DNA from: Batkoa obscura
Lineage: Eukaryota; Entomophthoromycota; Entomophthoromycetes; Entomophthorales; Batkoaceae
Direction of reading: 5' to 3'
DNA: 23,470 bases
Assembly: GCA_030770535.1 (NCBI GenBank)
Contig: JASVEC010000264.1
Location: 1-23,470 of the forward strand
Shown: in pieces, positions 19,160 through 23,470 of the stretch
Layout of the letters: each line of letters opens with the position of its first letter
How positions within the stretch are numbered: position 1 is the first letter of the stretch
Made by a program: the position numbers and the translations under genes
The notes under the pieces: model-generated
Database searches by the model: none
Seen by the model: only the letters and a program-made list of their open reading frames with translations
What the model was told of the DNA's origin: nothing

Positions 19160-19840
19160 ATGATTTTCAACACCTTAGTTTCCTTATCTCTTTTAGCTAC
19201 TGCTTTTGCTGTTTCTCCTCAACCTCCTTCTCAACCTCAATCTGGTATCCATCGTAGAGCTATGCCCATCAATCCCCAACTTGCTCAATCTGGTATCCAT
19301 CGTAGAGCTTCACCAGCCGTACCAGCTTATCCACAAATGGCTCAATCTGGTATCCATCGTAGAGCTATGCCCATCAATCCCCAACTTGCTCAATCTGGTA
19401 TCCATCGTAGAGCTTCACCAGCCGTACCAGCTTATCCACAAATGGCTCAATCTGGTATCCATCGTAGAGCTTCACCAGTTTCACCAGCTTATCCACAAAT
19501 GGCTCAATCTGGTATCCATCGTAGAGCTTCACCAGTTTCACCAGCTTATCCACAAATGGCTCAGTCCGGAATCCATCGTAGAGCTGTACCAGCTTATCCT
19601 CAATCTGCTCAATCTGGTATTCATCGTCGTTGTGATGGCTTTGGTGGATGGGGAGGCTTTGGTGGATGTGGTTTCTTCCCATTCATTGTACAGGACTTTA
19701 ATGCAGTTAACGATAACAGTTTCTGTGTTAATGATTTTAATCGTAATACTGAAGCAGCTGTATTTTGTGATAGTATTAATGACTTCAATTTATTTGATAA
19801 TAACTTTAATGCAGTTAACGAAAACCTTATCGTTGCTTAA
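19160..19840 (+). CDS. secreted Kex2-type repeat-peptide precursor with Cys-containing C-terminal domain
   Basis: The 226-residue protein has a signal peptide (1-17 or so) and eight copies of Ser-Gly-Ile-His-Arg-Arg. The Arg pairs lie at 32-33, 48-49, 67-68, 83-84, 102-103, 121-122, 140-141 and 156-157, spaced 16 or 19 residues. Cleavage after each pair, as the Golgi protease Kex2 does, would release seven peptides of four kinds: AMPINPQLAQSGIHRR (2), ASPAVPAYPQMAQSGIHRR (2), ASPVSPAYPQMAQSGIHRR (2) and AVPAYPQSAQSGIHRR (1). The remainder (158-226) is Gly/Phe-rich then Asn/Phe-rich, with Cys158, 170, 189 and 203 and a repeated Phe-Asn-Ala-Val-Asn. The plan fits Kex2-processed repeat proteins, which include alpha-type pheromone precursors, Ustilago Rep1 and Candida Ece1; I cannot say which role applies. 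Only this frame gives signal, repeats and Cys tail, and other frames over the repeat are shadows. An AATAAA follows about 60 nt after the stop. Confidence 0.88.
   Translation: MIFNTLVSLSLLATAFAVSPQPPSQPQSGIHRRAMPINPQLAQSGIHRRASPAVPAYPQMAQSGIHRRAMPINPQLAQSGIHRRASPAVPAYPQMAQSGIHRRASPVSPAYPQMAQSGIHRRASPVSPAYPQMAQSGIHRRAVPAYPQSAQSGIHRRCDGFGGWGGFGGCGFFPFIVQDFNAVNDNSFCVNDFNRNTEAAVFCDSINDFNLFDNNFNAVNENLIVA
19238..19633 (+). repeat. coding tandem repeat, 48- and 57-bp units
   Basis: Units start at 19238, 19286, 19343, 19391, 19448, 19505, 19562 and 19610 (the last only partly repeated). The blocks 19238-19342 and 19343-19447 are a perfect 105-bp tandem duplication, and 19448-19504 and 19505-19561 are a perfect 57-bp pair. 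The units at the right edge carry substitutions. All lengths are multiples of three, so the frame is kept. The pattern indicates recent expansion by unequal exchange or slippage. Confidence 0.92.
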
Positions 19841-19980
19841 GGGATATAAGTGTTTAAATTGTTTTTAATATAACTTAATTGATTTAAGCTATATTTTTAT
19901 TCAATAAAATGAGTTTGATAGTATTTCTTTTTAATTTTATAATTGTAACACTTGGATATTGATATATAACAATTTGTTAT

Positions 19981-20098
19981 GAAACTGAAATCATAAACTT
20001 CACAAGCTTTTTAATCAAAAGAATCGTTAAGCTTATATTCATGATATAACATTTAACTTATTGTTTTCCATTTCAGGTTTATGAAGTTTCAGTTTTGT
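19981..20098. repeat. imperfect inverted-repeat element (~118 bp)
   Basis: The left end (GAAACTGAAATCATAAACTTCA) and the right end (read in reverse complement, AAACTGAAACTTCATAAACC) match over about 20 bp if two short gaps are allowed. It lies about 140 bp after the stop of the repeat-precursor gene. It may be a decayed MITE. Confidence 0.4.
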
Positions 20099-20126
20099 TT
20101 GTAAAGTAAATTAGAAAATATTTACC

Positions 20127-20202
20127 ATATCCTTCAAAAGTGAAGGTATGATATTATGCTACTTGACGCATTTTTATTAGTATTTTTTGTAAGTCAAGTA
20201 AA
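20127..20202. repeat. two small adjacent hairpins
   Basis: The first hairpin (about 20127-20151) pairs CATATCCTTC with GAAGGTATG around AAAAGT, with one bulge. The second (about 20160-20202) pairs TACTTGAC with GTCAAGTA across about 25 nt. They may belong to decayed mobile sequence or be chance folds. Confidence 0.35.
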
Positions 20203-20315
20203 ATTATTATTCTAACATTTATATTAATGATCTAGTTATAATTTTGAAATGAGTTTAGTCAAATTTATTATGAAGCTTTGAGGAATAAATGGGTTTCTGA
20301 GTAGTAAAGAGCTTT

Positions 20316-20426
20316 TTAACCCTTTAAGTACTAAGTCTCAAAAAAGTTGGTTTGATTAGTCTATGATTTCTAGTTGATTTTATGGCAATTAGATCGCTTT
20401 TTGAAATTCAATACTCAAAGGGTTAA
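20316..20426. mobile_element. piggyBac-type MITE with TTAA ends (111 bp)
   Basis: The element is bounded by TTAA at 20316-20319 and 20423-20426, as expected for the fixed TTAA target of piggyBac transposases. Inside these lie CCCTTTAAGTACTAAGTC at the left and, in reverse complement, CCCTTTGAGTATTGAATT at the right. The two inverted ends of 27 and 26 nt match at 21 positions with one gap. It has no coding capacity and would depend on a transposase elsewhere. Confidence 0.65.
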
Positions 20427-20680
20427 TCTGATTTAAACTGTGTGAGTAATGTTTATTCATAGTACTCAAGTAATTAAAATCAAGTTGAAATATTAGATTG
20501 AAATGGGTGTAATAATCCAAATTATTGATTCTAAAAATTATTTTTGCTTACAACGCATTTGTAGTTTAATAGCAGTGTAGTCGTGATAACTACTATTTTG
20601 ATTTAAAAGAAAGCATCTAATTATAATAGTTACTATTTTTAGCTTCAAACTCAATCTGATTTTTATACAGAAATATCTCT

Positions 20681-20768
20681 TTCTGTTTAAGAAATTCACT
20701 GACATTTTTTCCATTTAATAGGACTTAAAAAATGGAAAAAATGATGACATTAAAAACCATCACTTATT
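20681..20768 (-). repeat. degenerate MITE family A, copy 6
   Basis: It aligns with copy 5 through TTTAAGAA, TTTTCC, CTTAAAAAATGGAA and ATGATGACATTAAAAA, but the outer ends are decayed (ACCATCAC in place of ACATCCCCA). It is probably the oldest copy in the window. It lies upstream of GH72 copy 2. Confidence 0.5.
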
Positions 20769-21041
20769 ATTTTAAATGAATATTAACTTTTTTATTTTTA
20801 TCATTAATTTATTAAGAAAATTATTATAATCTATAAAACATATAGAATAGTCAGTTACTCCGTATTACTATTAGACTATTGAAAATAGTTCAAATAGTAC
20901 GCCAAGTGTTTTGAGAATATATAAAGTTTAGAGTCACTTAGAAAGGAATTAGGATTACTGTTTATAGTATAAATTTCTAAAATTTATTTTTAAAATTTAT
21001 TTTTAAATAATTTGAACAATATTCTTTAGTTTAGATCTATT

Positions 21042-21049
21042 TATAAATA
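21042..21049 (+). promoter_or_regulatory. TATA-like box of GH72 copy 2
   Basis: TATAAATA lies about 105 bp before the start codon chosen at 21155. In this AT-rich DNA a chance match is possible. Confidence 0.35.
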
Positions 21050-21154
21050 TTTTTATATTCTTAATGGTACCTTAAATAATTGTTATACAAATGGTATGAA
21101 ATAGGTTTTCTATTTACTTTCTTTTTAAAAAACACAACCTTTGACTTCAAAATT

Positions 21155-22654
21155 ATGTTAAAAAGACTAGTTGTATCTTTATTAGTAGCCTCATCCTTTG
21201 CATTGGACCCCATTATTGCCAAGGGTAACAAATTTTTCAACAAAAACACAGGAGAAATATTTCACGTGAAAGGTATAGCTTATCAACCCCGTGGGAGCCC
21301 AAAGGGAACTCAAGAAGATCCATTAACTTTTCCAGATCGCTGTAAGAGAGATGTTGAATATTTCAAAGAATTAGGTGTCAACGTTATCCGAGTATACGAA
21401 GTCGATCCCACCAAAGATCATAAAGAATGTATGAAGATTTTTGCTGATGCTGGTATTTATTTAGCATTAGATATACCTATACCAAAATATTCTATTAATC
21501 GAAGCAAACCTACTTATACTATTGATATGTTAGAGCACTTCACACAAAATATTGATGCATTTGATCAATTCGATAACGTTGCTTTCTACTTTGCAGGAAA
21601 TGAAATTAACAATGATAAAACAAATACTGATGCTAATCCATTTGTTAAGGCTTCTTTAAGAGATATGAAAGCTTACATCAAAACTAAGAAGCATCAAGTA
21701 TTAGTTGGATATGCAAATAATGATGATGTCAATACTCGTAAGAATATACAAGCTTATTTCAACTGTGGTAAAGAGGAAGAAAGGGCTGATTTTTATTCTG
21801 TTAATGTCTATTCTTGGTGTCGTGCTAAATCATTCCAAGGTTCTCCTTATTCCAAACTTACTGAAGAACTTAAAGGTTACACTATCCCCGTTTTTCTTAG
21901 TGAATATGGATGTAATACCGCACATCCACGTGAATTTGTTAATGAATTAAATTCTATGTATGGGCCCGATATGGAAGAAGTTATTGTAGGTGGTATTCTT
22001 TATGAGTATAATGATGAAACAAATCACTATGGTATTGTTAAAATTAAAGATGGTAAAGTTGAAAAAATTAAAGAGGAATATGATAATTTTAAAAAAGCAT
22101 TGACTAATATTAAACCAAAAAAATATACCCTTGATAGTTATAAGCCGGAAAACACGGAAGCTTCTACTTGTCCTAAAGTCGAAAAAAATTGGGAATCAAA
22201 TGAAAAATTACCACCAACACCTTCCAACAAAAAATGTAAATGTATTGTAGATTCATTAAGTTGTAAAGTTAAAAAGAAGGATTTAAGTGGTGATGAGATT
22301 GGAGAAACATTTAAATACCTTTGTGGTAAAGTGGATTGTAAAAAAGCACTTGGATCGGAACCTTCTAAAGGTGAATACGGTGTTATTTCGGCATGTTCTG
22401 CTATTGATCAGCTTAGTTGGGCACTCAATGAAGTTTATATAAAGGAAAATAAGAACGATGATGCTTGCGTTGGCGAAAATGGATTAGGCGAAGTCCAAAC
22501 TTCCAAAAACAATATTGATTCTTGTAATGATGTAAAAGAAGATATTAGTGTTCCAGGTTCTGGTTCTGAAAACAAAGGCAATAGTGGAGTTTCATTTACA
22601 AAATACTCTTCTTCTTTGTTAGCAGCTGCAATTGTTGGTACTTATCTTTTTTAA
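21155..22654 (+). CDS. GAS1: GH72 beta-1,3-glucanosyltransferase with CBM43 (X8), GPI-anchored, copy 2
   Basis: A 499-residue paralogue of the enzyme at 6720-8213, with the same signal peptide pattern (Met-Leu-Lys, then a hydrophobic core before Asp18-Pro-Ile), GH72 domain, CBM43/X8 module from about 355 and GPI tail (about 481-499). Catalytic Glu150 and Glu250 are at the same residue numbers as in copy 1. Codons in frame upstream to 21080 would add 25 residues, but I start at 21155 because that Met aligns with Met1 of copy 1 and puts the signal peptide at the N-terminus. My hand count gives about 387 of 470 residues identical; changes concentrate around residues 48-63, 224-245 and 450-457, while the substrate-cleft blocks are unchanged. 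The two genes probably arose by duplication and may differ in timing or pH optimum, as Phr1/Phr2 do. The symbol is a family label. Confidence 0.97.
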   Translation: MLKRLVVSLLVASSFALDPIIAKGNKFFNKNTGEIFHVKGIAYQPRGSPKGTQEDPLTFPDRCKRDVEYFKELGVNVIRVYEVDPTKDHKECMKIFADAGIYLALDIPIPKYSINRSKPTYTIDMLEHFTQNIDAFDQFDNVAFYFAGNEINNDKTNTDANPFVKASLRDMKAYIKTKKHQVLVGYANNDDVNTRKNIQAYFNCGKEEERADFYSVNVYSWCRAKSFQGSPYSKLTEELKGYTIPVFLSEYGCNTAHPREFVNELNSMYGPDMEEVIVGGILYEYNDETNHYGIVKIKDGKVEKIKEEYDNFKKALTNIKPKKYTLDSYKPENTEASTCPKVEKNWESNEKLPPTPSNKKCKCIVDSLSCKVKKKDLSGDEIGETFKYLCGKVDCKKALGSEPSKGEYGVISACSAIDQLSWALNEVYIKENKNDDACVGENGLGEVQTSKNNIDSCNDVKEDISVPGSGSENKGNSGVSFTKYSSSLLAAAIVGTYLF

Positions 22655-22664
22655 AAGGATATCA

Positions 22665-22718
22665 TTTATATTATATAGTTAATTTCAAATAAAATTATTA
22701 TAACTTAATTGATTTTGA
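22665..22718 (+). promoter_or_regulatory. 3' UTR / polyadenylation region of GH72 copy 2
   Basis: TTTATATTATATA, AAATAAAATTATTATAA and TTAATTGATTTTGA closely match the sequence after GH72 copy 1. AATAAA is the likely polyadenylation signal. Similarity extends about 55 nt and then fades. Confidence 0.6.
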
Positions 22719-23376
22719 CCTTTTTATAAAAATTTAATTTAATTTTATCCACTTGTATTCTTGCCTAGCCTTTTGCTTTCTGGGAGTATCCCCCTCAGGC
22801 ACCAAAATTCAAGTTTCTAATATACTGAAAGCGCCTCTCAGGCATGATAAATGTTAGTCAAATTATTGGTACAATTTTTAGTCATGTCTTATGTAATCTA
22901 AAAAAAAATTAAGCCAGAAAATTAACTTATTTTAATTTTTTAGCTCTATTTTTACTTTTAGTTTAGCTATTTTTCAATCATTTAAAAATTTTAGTGAAAT
23001 TCAAGCAATTAAACCAGTTGAATCTATAGTTTGAAAATTTAAGTAAAATTAATTCTGGTGGCAAAAAGTTAAAGTTTACCCAGTTTATAACATTTTATTA
23101 AAGAATATTTCATTTCAAAAATCTAAATAAAATAAAATATATATTTTTCCATTAGTAACTTTTTTACTTTTTAAATAGCATAATTAAAAAATTATTAATT
23201 GTGAAATATTGGTTTATTAGCTCTCGGATTGATTATAACACAACAATCACTCAAGTTGCTGTGTTCTTAAGTTCAAACACAATCAAGTCAGAGTCCCTTA
23301 TTTTGATTTGCTACAAGAATTTCTAACTTCATATTGCAAAAAATATTATCTTGTCGTTTTAATATCCATACTTATT
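22719..23376. other. intergenic stretch before the right edge
   Basis: No gene seen. A GC-richer island at about 22760-22850 contains CTCAGGCA twice (22794-22801 and 22837-22844). Near 23240 an imperfect hairpin pairs AACACAACAA with TTGCTGTGTT. Confidence 0.5.
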
Positions 23377-23388
23377 GGAGTATAAAAG
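23377..23388 (+). promoter_or_regulatory. TATA box of a probable gene beyond the right edge
   Basis: GGAGTATAAAAG is identical to the TATA region of the gene at 19160. No coding start with a long frame follows within the remaining ~80 bases (the ATG at 23400 stops after three codons), so the start codon would lie past 23470. Confidence 0.4.
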
Positions 23389-23470
23389 AGATCCTTCAAC
23401 ATGATAACTTGAGGCTTTTTAACTGAATTACTCCTAATATCGTACCATTAATAAAGCCACTAAGTCTTTC

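Noticed and set aside
19160-19633. Reading the precursor as a PIR-type wall protein
   Set aside because: PIR repeats carry a Gln-based motif for ester linkage to glucan (of the Ser-Gln-Ile-Gly-Asp-Gly-Gln type). The repeats here lack it and instead end in Arg-Arg.
19374-19682. 102-codon minus-strand frame over the same repeat
   Set aside because: It is a shadow of the repeat on the opposite strand, with no independent support.
19160-19840. Calling the precursor a mating pheromone gene outright
   Set aside because: The repeated dibasic plan fits, but no known pheromone sequence is matched, there are no X-Ala/X-Pro spacer dipeptides, and the long Cys tail is atypical.
19206-19868. 220-codon open frame with Leu-rich repeats overlapping the precursor gene
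   Set aside because: It is the +1 shadow of the tandem repeat. It has no separate signal or composition of its own, and a repeat whose units are multiples of three keeps all frames open.
21080-21154. N-terminal extension of GH72 copy 2 from the upstream ATG
   Set aside because: It would bury the signal peptide behind 25 residues not found in copy 1. The paralogue comparison places the start at 21155.
21061-21249. 62-codon minus-strand frame at the start of GH72 copy 2
   Set aside because: It is antisense to the leader and signal peptide of a certain gene and shows no domain.
1-23470. CRISPR array, provirus, LTR element or integrase
   Set aside because: No regular direct repeats with unique spacers, no long terminal repeats and no reverse transcriptase or integrase motifs were seen. 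The repeats found are short non-coding inverted-repeat elements, microsatellites and a coding tandem repeat.

Overview
The window looks like nuclear DNA from a fungus with a very AT-rich genome. By eye the intergenic DNA is about three-quarters or more A+T, and the genes are somewhat less AT-rich. The evidence for a fungus is two GH72/CBM43 beta-1,3-glucanosyltransferases with GPI-anchor tails, two small Ser-rich wall proteins with GPI-type tails, a Pho85 cyclin-dependent kinase, a Mir1-type mitochondrial phosphate carrier and a Kex2-type repeat precursor. Most genes are single open frames. One kinase gene is split by five introns of 50-74 nt that begin GTAA and lack a strict TACTAAC branch site. 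I cannot place the organism below kingdom with confidence.

Layout: a single-pass membrane protein of unknown function (1364-2044, +). An inverted-repeat element carrying CCAAT boxes (2349-2523) lies just upstream of the phosphate carrier MIR1 (2639-3595, +), which is followed by a strong hairpin. Next come a GPI-type hendecad-repeat protein (4893-5399, +) and GH72 copy 1 (6720-8213, -), which converge on an interval with two MITE copies. A second GPI-type coiled-coil protein (10046-10462, -) follows, then a Ser/Thr-rich protein with three basophilic kinase sites (11684-12229, -). A 2.5-kb repeat-rich interval (12230-14761) leads to a six-exon Kin1/MARK-like kinase (14762-16036, +), which converges on PHO85 (16979-17863, -). 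Divergent from PHO85 is a secreted precursor with eight Ser-Gly-Ile-His-Arg-Arg repeats (19160-19840, +). An interval holding three inverted-repeat elements then leads to GH72 copy 2 (21155-22654, +). A TATA box at 23381 suggests another gene begins past the right edge.

Five of the ten genes encode secreted or wall proteins: two glucan remodelling enzymes, two Ser-rich GPI-type proteins and the dibasic-processed precursor. All five have a TATA-like box about 60-115 bp upstream of the start codon. This suggests a loose cluster of wall-related genes with similar core promoters.

The least familiar gene is the repeat precursor at 19160. If cleaved after each Arg-Arg it would release seven short proline-containing peptides of four kinds plus a 69-residue Cys-containing tail. 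Its repeats include a perfect 105-bp tandem duplication. The intergenic DNA also holds a family of at least five ~105-bp elements with TA/TGGGGATG-type ends plus one degenerate copy, and a single 111-bp element with TTAA-CCCTTT ends resembling a piggyBac-type MITE. No virus, retroelement or CRISPR array was seen.
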